Shown: positions 16,944-23,548 of the stretch, piece by piece | Layout of the letters: each line of letters begins with the position of its first letter | Numbering within the stretch: the stretch's first letter is position 1 | Virus record (IMG/VR): IMGVR_UViG_3300022602_000341 | Coordinates: 1 to 27,209 of that record | Direction: 5' to 3' (one strand) | DNA length: 27,209 nt | DNA from: a virus | The notes under the pieces: model-generated | Databases searched by the model: none | Told to the model about the DNA's origin: nothing | What the model saw: the letters and a program-made list of their open reading frames with translations, nothing else | Position numbers and translations under genes: made by a program

Positions 16944-17174
16944 TTACCGACCCTTCGTGGTGCGCTTTTTATCAAAAGGCACGTTTGACTGAGTTTGCCC
17001 CGGCTTATGGATCTTGAAGCCGTTGAGCAAGAAGCCGCGAGCGCGACCGGACTCAAGACCGCCGTATTCCATGTAGCGCGGCGGGTTGCGGATCTGGTCG
17101 TTCGGGCTGGCGTTGTCCTGCGGATCACGGATCTTGAGCGAGGACGAAGGATCAAATAAACGATCACCTGGCAT
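16944..17174 (-). CDS. Hypothetical small basic protein (76 aa)
   Basis: Not recognised. The product begins MPGDRLFDPSSSLKIRDPQDNASP and ends in a Lys/Arg-rich tail (FDKKRTTKGR); it looks largely unfolded. The ATG has AAGGAAG about 8 bases upstream, 12 bases after the previous stop. This favours it over the other overlapping frame at 16937-17167, which has no comparable site. Its place between the promoter-proximal gene and the scaffold suggests a minor head-assembly protein. Confidence 0.6.
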   Translation of the reverse strand: MPGDRLFDPSSSLKIRDPQDNASPNDQIRNPPRYMEYGGLESGRARGFLLNGFKIHKPGQTQSNVPFDKKRTTKGR

Positions 17175-17186
17175 GGTGGCGCTTCC

Positions 17187-17576
17187 TTACATTGGTGTTG
17201 GGAGAGGGGCTGGACCAGCCGGAGCCGGGAGACCCGGAGGCGGCTTGCCGGGGCCTGCTAGCCCCGAAACAGCCTGCGCGATTTCCGCAGGCATGAGTTC
17301 TTTGTCCTTACCGGACGTTTCGCCAAACGCCTTCGTCAGGGTCGTTATGGCTTTCATAACGGCGTCGCCTTGTTCCGTTCCCGGTGGGAACGTCTGAAGC
17401 GTCATCGTCAGTTTTTTGATCATCACTTGAACATCGGCTCGACCACCCGCTTCGTTACCCTGCTTGGGTTGCGGAGTCATCATAGGGGCCGCTGACGGAC
17501 CCGGAGCCTTGGGAGCGCCGCCGGGAGCGCCGCCGCCGCCACTAAGTGCTTGTGCAATTTCAGGTGGTACGCTCAT
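17187..17576 (-). CDS. Pro/Gly-rich hypothetical protein, first gene of capsid module (129 aa)
   Basis: Not recognised. Low-complexity Pro/Gly/Ala ends (residues 12-36 and 106-129) flank a small helical core (about 47-100, DVQVMIKKLTMTLQTFPPG... AVMKAITTLTKAFGE). A short motif recurs near both ends, PPEIAQALSG at 4-13 and PAEIAQAVSG at 96-105, suggesting an internal duplication. It is the first gene after the terminator at 17621-17651. The sigma70-like promoter at 17586-17613 ends only about 9 bases before this ATG, leaving almost no leader. No clear Shine-Dalgarno site is present. Confidence 0.65.
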   Translation of the reverse strand: MSVPPEIAQALSGGGGAPGGAPKAPGPSAAPMMTPQPKQGNEAGGRADVQVMIKKLTMTLQTFPPGTEQGDAVMKAITTLTKAFGETSGKDKELMPAEIAQAVSGLAGPGKPPPGLPAPAGPAPLPTPM

Positions 17577-17585
17577 GGGAATCTT

Positions 17586-17613
17586 TCTATACCTCGCGAA
17601 ATTACAAAGTCAA
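17586..17613 (-). promoter_or_regulatory. Leftward sigma70-like promoter for capsid module
   Basis: On the minus strand TTGACT (17608-17613) and TATAGA (17586-17591) are separated by 16 bases. It lies directly after the intrinsic terminator and directly before the first capsid-module gene. The expected transcription start, about 7 bases past the -10, is only 2-4 bases before the ATG at 17576, so this transcript would be nearly leaderless. Confidence 0.6.
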
Positions 17614-17620
17614 CAGATAC

Positions 17621-17651
17621 AAAAAAGCCGCAGCGATTAGGGCGCTGCGGC
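17621..17651 (-). terminator. Intrinsic terminator after the packaging module
   Basis: On the minus strand GCCGCAGCG (17643-17651) pairs perfectly with CGCTGCGGC (17627-17635) across a 7-base CCCTAAT loop and is followed at once by six T residues (17621-17626). A 9-bp perfect stem plus T-tract is a textbook rho-independent terminator. It separates the portal/micro-ORF end of the packaging module from the capsid promoter. Confidence 0.85.
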
Positions 17652-17718
17652 CTGCACGACGGATATACCGGAGCGAGTCTAGGGATGATGGGGGGTTAGA
17701 CCGCTACGGCAGACCGCA

Positions 17719-17760
17719 TTACTTGCGCTTGTGCTTGCGACCACCACGACGCTTAGCCAT
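17719..17760 (-). CDS. Polybasic micro-ORF, 13 aa (MAKRRGGRKHKRK)
   Basis: A 13-codon frame of Lys, Arg, His and Gly after MA. Nine of 13 residues are K, R or H. The ATG is preceded by an excellent AGGAGA site 7 bases upstream, which is hard to explain in a non-coding gap. It is second of two such micro-ORFs between portal and terminator. A product this basic could bind nucleic acid or the portal or terminase complex, but there is no direct evidence. It could alternatively be a regulatory leader with no functional product. Confidence 0.55.
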   Translation of the reverse strand: MAKRRGGRKHKRK

Positions 17761-17810
17761 GTGCGTGTCTCCTGTGTTGCATAGCCAACCCCTTATGTCC
17801 TGAGTTCGAC

Positions 17811-17852
17811 TTAGCGCTTCATCTTGCGCTTATGGGACCGCTTGTGACGCAT
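17811..17852 (-). CDS. Polybasic micro-ORF, 13 aa (MRHKRSHKRKMKR)
   Basis: A 13-codon frame, ten residues of which are K, R or H, starting at an ATG that overlaps the portal stop by one base (TGATG). GAGGG stands about 8 bases upstream, inside the portal's last codons. It shares the -RKH/HKRK- character of the micro-ORF at 17719-17760, suggesting related or redundant peptides. Translational coupling to portal is likely if it is expressed. No function is claimed. Confidence 0.5.
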   Translation of the reverse strand: MRHKRSHKRKMKR

Positions 17853-19495
17853 CACTTAGACCCTCGTGGTTTAGCGCCTTGCGCTTCTGCTTGCTCTTTA
17901 GCCTGAGCAGCCTGCGCTTCAGCGGGTTCAATCTTGGTTCTCAGTCTCGTTTTTAGCAGTTCCTTCATAGGCACGTCAAGCAAATCTAAAAGCGATTCAC
18001 GATCAATGGCTTTGGCCTTGAACAACTCAAATGCCAGCGCCCGTTGATCCTCTTGGAAAATTGGGCTGTTGGAGTGAGCGTCCACCTTAACAATAAAATT
18101 GTTGCTGAACTGTTCCGCGATGAACTCAATCCCGTCATCTGCGCGAAGTGTTTCTGCGTCATAGGCTTGCATCAACTGGAGATAAAGGGTCGCGAGTTTT
18201 TCCAACTGATCTTCAACAATCAACGCACGCTTCTTGGCGCGGCTGCTGCCCAAGCGTGCGAGGTTCGCTGCGTGACCTTGCGAGCGTACACCCGACTCGC
18301 CCTTGCCCTGCATGACGTTTGTGATGCCCGAGATTTCCTCAAACATCGCGTCTATGTCCCGGATTTCTCGGAACAGATCGTCAGGAATTGTTGGCTGCAC
18401 GGTCTCAAGTTTTGCACCCGGCATATCGCCAACAACAAGACCGGACGGCGAATCCATCGTGTCCATGATTTCGCTGACATCGCCTTGGAAACCCGAGCCA
18501 AACTTAGGAGGCCGAGCCTGCAAGTTCATCATGTGCTGGATCTGTTCAAACCGCTCGTTACGCATACGCTGCAACGGGATCAGTTTGTCTACCTCCGAGT
18601 AACCCCAGAAGTAATCATGCGCTGGCGTCGGACAAACCTGAATGAACGGCGCTTCGTTCTTCAAGAACATACGATCAAGCGTGCGGTCAAAGATCACCAC
18701 GCCGGGATCAGCAATCGTCACAACCTGATAGTCGCCTTCTTCGGTGTTCCACACGTACAACTCAGTCATTTTGACGAGTTTTTCCGCAACGCGCGGCTTA
18801 TAGCGAACAGGCGTGTCAAGACTGAAATTGATGTTGCCGATGATGTTTGGCTGAGACGCGCTGGTCTCAATGCGATCCATCACCTGCTGCTGCGGCGTAC
18901 TTTCGCGCGGCCCCGGATTGATAACCTTCAGCAGGGACTCCAATCGCGGATGCTCAATCTCTTTGAGTTGAGTCTCCATCTGACTGACCGTCACGTAATA
19001 CGTGTGACTGAACGCTTCTTGTTTCCAGATTCCGCATACGTCTTCGCGCAACACGCCGATGTCGTGCGGCTCAACGACGTACGGCTCAAACTGTCCGTTG
19101 AGACCGATGCGGATCTTCACGAACATCGAACCGTAAACAAACGACCACAGCAACGCTTGCGAGAACACCAAATCAGAATTGGACAAATGCCAAGTGTCAT
19201 TCAACTTCTGCATCAACGGCGGGATCATGTTTTTGTTCAAGTCGGACACCGACGGCGGCAGGTCAATGCTGAACCGCGTAGTCTCCGACGAGTACATGAG
19301 TCCTGCCAACTGATCTATGTGCGGATAGATCTTGTTGACCACTTTGCCGTCAGCGCCTTCTGGTCCAGCGCCAAACAAAAAGAACATCCGCTGGTTCTGG
19401 TACGTCTTGCGACGATCCTCGCGGGTGTTATTGCACTTCTCCTGCAAGTCCATGTAGAAGTTGAAGCGCTCGACATCCTCTTTTGGAATCTTCAT
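17852..19495 (-). CDS. Portal protein
   Basis: A 547-aa protein, placed after the terminase and two small genes. The features fit podovirus-type portals. An N-terminal helix region includes 'NNTREDRRKTYQNQRMFFLFG' and 'VNKIYPHIDQLAGLMYSS'. A 'LLWSFVYGSMFVKIRI' segment occurs around 115-130, followed by a wing with 'YVVEPHDIGVLRED' and a late 'HDYFWGYSEVDKLIPLQRMRNERFEQIQHMMN' helix (about 297-328). Near 380-420 is 'EEISGITNVMQGKGESGVRS', the portal crown-proximal pattern. A C-terminal Ala/Gln/Glu tail (AEAQAAQAKEQAEAQ) may extend into the head barrel. The ATG start lies 3 bases after the upstream stop. Confidence 0.88.
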   Translation of the reverse strand: MKIPKEDVERFNFYMDLQEKCNNTREDRRKTYQNQRMFFLFGAGPEGADGKVVNKIYPHIDQLAGLMYSSETTRFSIDLPPSVSDLNKNMIPPLMQKLNDTWHLSNSDLVFSQALLWSFVYGSMFVKIRIGLNGQFEPYVVEPHDIGVLREDVCGIWKQEAFSHTYYVTVSQMETQLKEIEHPRLESLLKVINPGPRESTPQQQVMDRIETSASQPNIIGNINFSLDTPVRYKPRVAEKLVKMTELYVWNTEEGDYQVVTIADPGVVIFDRTLDRMFLKNEAPFIQVCPTPAHDYFWGYSEVDKLIPLQRMRNERFEQIQHMMNLQARPPKFGSGFQGDVSEIMDTMDSPSGLVVGDMPGAKLETVQPTIPDDLFREIRDIDAMFEEISGITNVMQGKGESGVRSQGHAANLARLGSSRAKKRALIVEDQLEKLATLYLQLMQAYDAETLRADDGIEFIAEQFSNNFIVKVDAHSNSPIFQEDQRALAFELFKAKAIDRESLLDLLDVPMKELLKTRLRTKIEPAEAQAAQAKEQAEAQGAKPRGSK

Positions 19496-19498
19496 ACG

Positions 19499-19915
19499 TT
19501 AAGCCTCCGGCAATGGACCCCTGAATCGACCATCAAGCATAGATGGTTTTGGTTGAGGCAGCGTACCCGCCATTTGCATAGCCTGGGTAGGCTTAAACTC
19601 GCTTAGATTGACCTTTTTACCCCAAGTGGCGGCGAAATCCTGCGGTTTTTCACCCTTTCGGAGTTCCTGCATCATGCTTGTGCCGCCCTCTTTGTCGGCC
19701 TTCAAATCGCGCAATTTGTAGGTATCGGCAAGGTCTCGCTGCATTTCATCCAGCCTTCCGGTCACCACACCGCGCATCGCAGGTGCTTGGCGTATCTCTC
19801 TGACCACAAACCGGGTCGAGCAGCCCTTGGGACACCGCGGTATATCGTCTCCCGATACCCATTCCTCAAACGGGCCGTGCGCTTTGCAGGCGAATTCTTT
19901 GAGTACAGCCATCAT
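19499..19915 (-). CDS. Small zinc-ribbon protein (138 aa)
   Basis: The N-terminus holds a metal-binding pattern, C10-x2-H13-G-P-F-E-E-W followed by C28-x3-C32. This is the usual shape of short phage zinc-ribbon proteins found near terminase and portal genes. The remainder is charged and helical (MQRDLADTYKLRDLKADKEGG) with a Pro-rich end. The start forms an ATGA overlap with the preceding gene. The function is unknown; a head-assembly or packaging accessory role is suggested only by location. Confidence 0.65.
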   Translation of the reverse strand: MMAVLKEFACKAHGPFEEWVSGDDIPRCPKGCSTRFVVREIRQAPAMRGVVTGRLDEMQRDLADTYKLRDLKADKEGGTSMMQELRKGEKPQDFAATWGKKVNLSEFKPTQAMQMAGTLPQPKPSMLDGRFRGPLPEA

Positions 19916-20403
19916 CTTGCTCCAAATGGGTTAACAATCCGCGATTTGTCTTTTGATACAAGAGCGGGCTGATGCGCGCTTTGAACAAACACCTTCAATC
20001 CCTTTGCCGTCATTTTGATTGTTCCTCTGTACCAATTAGGTATGGGAATCGGAACAGGGTTTGCGGCAGGCAGTATTGAGAACTTTCTGACGTTGCCGTT
20101 TTTGTCGCGTTTGTCGATCCTGGGAATCACACCGCCAGACAAAACAAATTTCATGCGAGCGGTCAGCCAAATGCGGGTGCTGTATCGCAACCACAAATCT
20201 CTTTTTCGCATTTGTTTTTTGTAGTCGCCCCAACTTTCTTTTCTGACATTGAGCGCCGACAACAACATAGACGGCGCACCTTTGTACGGACTCTCAGGAT
20301 TTTCTGTTAGCCAGAAATACACGTAACACAAATGCTCGTCGTTCCAAGCAAGATCTGTGTCGTACCCTATTTCGGTTTTTCTATCTTTGGACACGGGTTC
20401 CAC
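19912..20403 (-). CDS. Hypothetical protein between terminase and portal (163 aa)
   Basis: Not recognised. A basic, aromatic-rich protein (AWNDEHLCYVYFWLTENPESPYKGAP, WGDYKKQMRKRDLWLRYSTRIWLT) with a Pro-rich stretch (LPAANPVPIPIPNWYRG) before the C-terminal 'MTAKGLKVFVQSAHQ'. The start is GTG with GAGGA about 7 bases upstream, overlapping the terminase end by 23 bases. Such tight linkage suggests a packaging or head-assembly accessory, with no further evidence. Confidence 0.65.
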   Translation of the reverse strand: MEPVSKDRKTEIGYDTDLAWNDEHLCYVYFWLTENPESPYKGAPSMLLSALNVRKESWGDYKKQMRKRDLWLRYSTRIWLTARMKFVLSGGVIPRIDKRDKNGNVRKFSILPAANPVPIPIPNWYRGTIKMTAKGLKVFVQSAHQPALVSKDKSRIVNPFGAR

Positions 20404-22228
20404 GCGCTGTCCTCACGTTTGTTTTGAGAGCGTCTGTTTGATTGACGAGAAAGCCAATGTCTTTAAGGTAACTGCGAACGACCGCAGGCCCTCGCACTTC
20501 AACGCCTGTTTTATTAGCGTTTTCCTGTTGTTCTCTGTCCGACCTGCGCGTGAGGCCAACAGACATCAAGCGCGTACGCACCTGATCGTTCCACGCAAGA
20601 ATGGCAAGCGCTGCTGCAACCACGCGGTCATCGCGAGCGTTGCTTGATGCCGATGGCGCAGAGCCTGATTCGCGCACAATGGTTTTCATCTCATCAAGCA
20701 AGTCTTTGCTCGACACCAGCGCCATGCCGCGCTCAATGTAGTCGCGCATATTGTTCATCATGCGCTCTTTCATCTGAAACGTGGTCTGCGTATGCAACGC
20801 GCCTGCGCCGCCGTACATACTGTCGTACTTGCGGTACATGAACTCTCGCATATTCTTTAACACGTCTCGCAAAATTGGCTTTGAATCTGGAGAGCCGAAC
20901 ACTTTTTCTTTTTTCATGTTCTGCAACTCGTTCAACACCGCTTGGCCTGGGCCGTTGATTTCGAGGTTGTATGTACACGGCGCATAAGCGCCTGCGAGAT
21001 ATGCAATCACCCAGGCGAACTGCGCGGTCGTTAGTGTGTTGTCCGCAAACTCTGCGACTTGCTCACAGCCGTCCGACCAAACGCGCCAAACAGAGCAACA
21101 AAACGAGTCGGCTTCGTCCGACGATCCGTATGCAGGATCTGCCCCCAATACATAAAAAGCGTGTTTCTGAGGGTTCTGCCAAACCTTTAGCGTGCAGTTT
21201 TTGCTGTTCGCTTGATGCACTTCCGTGTTGAGAAAGTGATTGCCAAACCGGAGCCGATACATCTCGGGCCGCTCAAGGCGCGCAACTTCTTGATACAGAT
21301 TCGACATCGCTGATGCGTTGAAGAACTGAGACCCGGACGCTTGGAACGCCTGCGTCTCCGTCCACGGAAACTCTTGAAGCCGGATGCTTTCGTCCTGCTG
21401 CTGCTCAGCAGACAGCCATCGCCACCATGCGATTTGTTCGTCATCAATCTCAATGCCGTACAGCGCTTTGACTTCTTTTGCCCACTCACGTTCTTGCGTC
21501 GTGAGCCTGCCGTTTTTGCCGTAATACGAGTTGTAGACCTCTGTGCCGCGCGCGAATCTGTAAAACTCGTTCGCCCACCAACTCACAAAGATTGTTTGTT
21601 GAGAGACCGCGACCTGGGCTTCTTTCCATTGGTCGTAAAACATATTGAAGCCGCGAGCCGTTGATTCCCAATGGTAGAACCGATTGGGATTCTTCTGCGC
21701 CAACGACGCACGGAGCGAGGCAAAGCCTTCAGGGTCGCCCCACGATGACATCTCTGTCGCGTGAAGGAACGACGGCGCGGACGAACGTCCCAGCGAGCCG
21801 CCGCCCGATTTCTTTGTACCCGCCACTCGGTACAGCAACTTTGTACCTGTACTGAGGACTAATTGATTGCGGTTGTGATCCTTGATCGGACGTTTCCACT
21901 CGTCCGGGAGACCCGCGTAATACAACTCTAGGGTCGACCGGAACTGGTCGCGAGCCGTGTCCTCATGGACTGCCAGCATACCCGTCATGCCCTTGTGACG
22001 CTGCAACCAGAACAGGTCGAGCGCCAACGAAAGGGTACTGATACCCGCCTGTCGGCACTTGAGAGTCACAAACTCCCGCTTGCCGTCCTCAAACCCTTGC
22101 ACGATGTTTCGCAACAAATACCGCTGCGTACCCATCATGCTTTGACCCAATCGCACCATGCCCTTCTCTTTCGTGTCGATGAGAAGCGCGTTGGCGAACT
22201 GCATAAAATGCGTAAGCGGAAATGTCAT
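20381..22228 (-). CDS. terL: Terminase large subunit (ATPase plus RNase H-like nuclease)
   Basis: A 615-aa packaging motor. ATPase: the Walker A-like CRQAGIST at about 58-65 (classic terminase form, RQ.G.ST), the Walker B end SFLHATE with Glu at about 159, and a coupling motif HWESTA at 187-191. Nuclease: GADPAYG with Asp at about 364, LEINGPG with Glu at about 423, and NARDDR with Asp 533/534, the expected acidic triad of the RNase H-like fold. The frame extends to 22351, but the ATG at 22228 is chosen since GGAAG lies about 6 bases upstream and the longer form overlaps the previous gene by 62 bases. No small-terminase gene is recognised beside it. Confidence 0.92.
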   Translation of the reverse strand: MTFPLTHFMQFANALLIDTKEKGMVRLGQSMMGTQRYLLRNIVQGFEDGKREFVTLKCRQAGISTLSLALDLFWLQRHKGMTGMLAVHEDTARDQFRSTLELYYAGLPDEWKRPIKDHNRNQLVLSTGTKLLYRVAGTKKSGGGSLGRSSAPSFLHATEMSSWGDPEGFASLRASLAQKNPNRFYHWESTARGFNMFYDQWKEAQVAVSQQTIFVSWWANEFYRFARGTEVYNSYYGKNGRLTTQEREWAKEVKALYGIEIDDEQIAWWRWLSAEQQQDESIRLQEFPWTETQAFQASGSQFFNASAMSNLYQEVARLERPEMYRLRFGNHFLNTEVHQANSKNCTLKVWQNPQKHAFYVLGADPAYGSSDEADSFCCSVWRVWSDGCEQVAEFADNTLTTAQFAWVIAYLAGAYAPCTYNLEINGPGQAVLNELQNMKKEKVFGSPDSKPILRDVLKNMREFMYRKYDSMYGGAGALHTQTTFQMKERMMNNMRDYIERGMALVSSKDLLDEMKTIVRESGSAPSASSNARDDRVVAAALAILAWNDQVRTRLMSVGLTRRSDREQQENANKTGVEVRGPAVVRSYLKDIGFLVNQTDALKTNVRTARGTRVQR

Positions 22229-22289
22229 CGTTTCTTCCAACAAACGCACCACCGCCCCAGACACCCCCCAGGGCGGCGGCACGCTCGCA

Positions 22290-22430
22290 TTACTTGGACT
22301 TCCGAGCCTGCTCAGCAAACTGAGCCGCGTTCCACTCGTTACGCGACTCACCCTGGCCCTTGCCCATCGACTTCTTCGGCATCTTCGGCGTCGACTTCTT
22401 CTTTGCCGCTTTCTTCTTGGTCGTAGCCAT
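22290..22430 (-). CDS. Lys-rich small protein (46 aa)
   Basis: The frame extends to 22472, but the ATG at 22430 is used because AAGGGGAAG is 4-5 bases upstream, one base after the previous stop. The first half is a polybasic tract (ATTKKKAAKKKSTPKMPKKS), and the C-terminal half looks helical (SRNEWNAAQFAEQARKSK). The composition suggests nucleic-acid binding. It sits between the Tad2-like gene and the terminase; a small DNA-binding partner of packaging is possible but not shown. Confidence 0.6.
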   Translation of the reverse strand: MATTKKKAAKKKSTPKMPKKSMGKGQGESRNEWNAAQFAEQARKSK

Positions 22431-22431
22431 C

Positions 22432-22710
22432 TTACTTCCCCTTAGTGGTAGTAGTGGTCGGAGTCGGGTCAACCGGGGCCGGATCAGGCGTTACCGTCGG
22501 CGCTGGGGTCTGTGCAACCGCATCACCCGGCTGCCAATCCGTCGCCAACAGGTCGGGATTGGTCGGGACCCAAGTGGTCACGCCCGTTGATGCCGTTAAC
22601 AAAATGTTGGTGCTGTCGTTCGGGTCTGCCGAGATAGCACCATCTGTCCACGATTGCCGATTCGTTGAGTGTCCCCCGCGAAGCAGGGACAAAGCCGTTT
22701 CAAATAGCAT
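22432..22710 (-). CDS. DUF2829/Tad2-like protein, candidate anti-Thoeris
   Basis: A 92-aa protein whose first 62 residues follow the DUF2829 (Tad2) pattern: 'FETALSLLRGG' helix, an R..W strand (RQSW, W21), a middle strand, then 'WVPTNPDLLATDWQPGD' (W47, PDLLATDW 52-59). DUF2829 includes Tad2, which sequesters the glycocyclic ADPR signal of Thoeris. The binding pocket cannot be verified from here: the usual 'GW' after the first strand is SW. Residues about 68-92 are a Pro/Thr-rich tail, absent from the compact family members I recall. An ideal AGGAGG site is 6 bases before the ATG, which overlaps the upstream gene. Confidence 0.7.
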   Translation of the reverse strand: MLFETALSLLRGGHSTNRQSWTDGAISADPNDSTNILLTASTGVTTWVPTNPDLLATDWQPGDAVAQTPAPTVTPDPAPVDPTPTTTTTKGK

Positions 22711-22903
22711 TTTCAGCCTCCTGCGCCCTCTGGCGCTCTTTCATTGCCTTACGATTCCCGCCGCGGCGTCCCGCCTCACGGGCCAATTTAACGTCCTTAC
22801 TATACGCGCGAGACTCCGGTGGGACAGCCCGACCGCCCATCGACTGCACCTCGCGTCGACGCTCCGGCGTCATCGCCGCCAATCCACGCTTAGCCTTTTC
22901 CAT
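22700..22903 (-). CDS. KGG/Con-10-type small stress-protein-like gene (67 aa)
   Basis: The sequence shows the KGG pattern: RGLAAMTPERRREVQSMGGRA followed by a shifted second copy ending REAGRRGG. This is the signature of the YciG/Con-10-type 'general stress protein' family. The rest is very basic and helical (NRKAMKERQRAQEAENAI). Such proteins are common in phage genomes but their role there is not known. GAGGACGAGAG precedes the ATG. It overlaps the upstream coiled-coil gene by 14 bases and the Tad2-like gene by 11. Confidence 0.7.
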   Translation of the reverse strand: MEKAKRGLAAMTPERRREVQSMGGRAVPPESRAYSKDVKLAREAGRRGGNRKAMKERQRAQEAENAI

Positions 22904-23174
22904 CTCTCGTCCTCATGTGATTCACTATGACCTGCTCCAGGTCAGTCACCTTGTCCTGCTCGGCCTTCAGGGTCTTGAGCAGCCGATCCCGCTCCAAGCG
23001 GAACCGCTCAATGTCCCGGTTAGCCACCGCCAACGCCTCGCGCAACCGCATCAGATCCCCCATCGCCCGGATCTCCTGCCGCAACTCCTCTACCCACACA
23101 GGCGGCGGCAGCGACGGACGCTCCAAGTCCTGCATCTGACCTTGGGTCGAGCCTAAGCGGCTACGGGTAAACAT
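22890..23174 (-). CDS. Small coiled-coil protein (94 aa)
   Basis: After a Pro-rich N-terminus (RPSLPPPVWVEEL, about 19-31), residues 30-88 form one long charged helix with heptad spacing (LRQEIRAMGDLMRLREALAVANRDIERFRLERDRLLKTLKAEQDKVTDLEQVIV). The family is not recognised. GGAG lies about 7 bases before the ATG, inside the preceding mini membrane-protein gene. Its position right after two mini membrane proteins may mean a membrane-linked complex, but this is only a suggestion. Confidence 0.65.
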   Translation of the reverse strand: MFTRSRLGSTQGQMQDLERPSLPPPVWVEELRQEIRAMGDLMRLREALAVANRDIERFRLERDRLLKTLKAEQDKVTDLEQVIVNHMRTRDGKG

Positions 23175-23265
23175 GAAGGATCTCCATGATCGCCATCAGG
23201 CAAATCAGTATCAGCGCCGCGTACATACACAACACCGCTTTCTCAAAGTCATCAGGGTTTTTCAT
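23161..23265 (-). CDS. Mini membrane protein (34 aa)
   Basis: A 34-codon frame: charged start (MKNPDDFEKA), then one hydrophobic helix (VLCMYAALILICLMAIMEIL), then HVYP. It overlaps the preceding 39-aa gene by 14 bases and ends inside the next gene start. The single-helix topology, tight packing and consistent strand argue for a real gene. The function is unknown; small phage membrane proteins include lysis and superinfection factors. Confidence 0.5.
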   Translation of the reverse strand: MKNPDDFEKAVLCMYAALILICLMAIMEILHVYP

Positions 23266-23371
23266 CGGTTTTTTCCGCGTACCAAAGGTAAACCCCTAAT
23301 AGAAACACCCCTAATGCCCAATGTCCCGAAAGGAACGTCATCAGAAACAACGTAATGAGCGCGTAGACCAT
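23252..23371 (-). CDS. Mini membrane protein (39 aa)
   Basis: The frame (MVYALITLFLMTFLSG, then HWALGVFLLGVYLWYAEK) contains two short hydrophobic runs or one long hairpin-like membrane segment and a polar end (TDEKP). GAGG stands about 5 bases before the ATG. It fills the gap between the HTH gene and the coiled-coil gene. A competing 62-aa frame (23262-23450) in the same place has no ribosome site and overlaps the HTH gene by 55 bases. Function unknown. Confidence 0.5.
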   Translation of the reverse strand: MVYALITLFLMTFLSGHWALGVFLLGVYLWYAEKTDEKP

Positions 23372-23395
23372 AAACACCTCGGTCCCCCGGCGCTA

Positions 23396-23548
23396 TCAAG
23401 CATACCCATCCTCCTTTCTCCGTGCGCGTCGAATCGTCCTGATTGAACACCCAAACCGCCTCGCGAACGCCTTCATGTACCCGTACGTCCGCTCCGCACC
23501 CCGGATCTCCGCAACCTGATCAGCGTTCAACCGCTTACTCTGCGCCAT
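23396..23548 (-). CDS. Small helix-turn-helix protein (50 aa)
   Basis: The frame is open to 23692, but the ATG at 23548 is chosen: GGGG stands about 5 bases upstream. The protein is almost only a DNA-binding trihelical unit: 'LNADQVAEIRGAERTYGYMKAFARRFGCSIRTIRRARRKE' has a helix, a turn and a recognition helix with the 'A..FG.S..TI.R..R' pattern of the resolvase/transposase-type HTH. It may be a small regulator. A TerS-type DNA-binding role is possible but it is short for that. It overlaps the preceding small gene by 14 bases. Confidence 0.65.
   Translation of the reverse strand: MAQSKRLNADQVAEIRGAERTYGYMKAFARRFGCSIRTIRRARRKEDGYA

Noticed and set aside
16937-17167. Alternative 76-aa minus-strand frame
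   Set aside because: It overlaps the better-supported frame at 16944-17174, which has AAGGAAG before its ATG; the alternative has none.
18044-19606. Long plus-strand frame (520 aa) opposite the portal gene
   Set aside because: It is a mirror frame of the portal gene, which has clear family features. The antisense product has no domain pattern and no ribosome site.
23262-23450. Minus-strand 62-aa frame
   Set aside because: No ribosome site; overlaps the HTH gene by 55 bases. The 39-aa membrane frame at the same place has a GAGG site.
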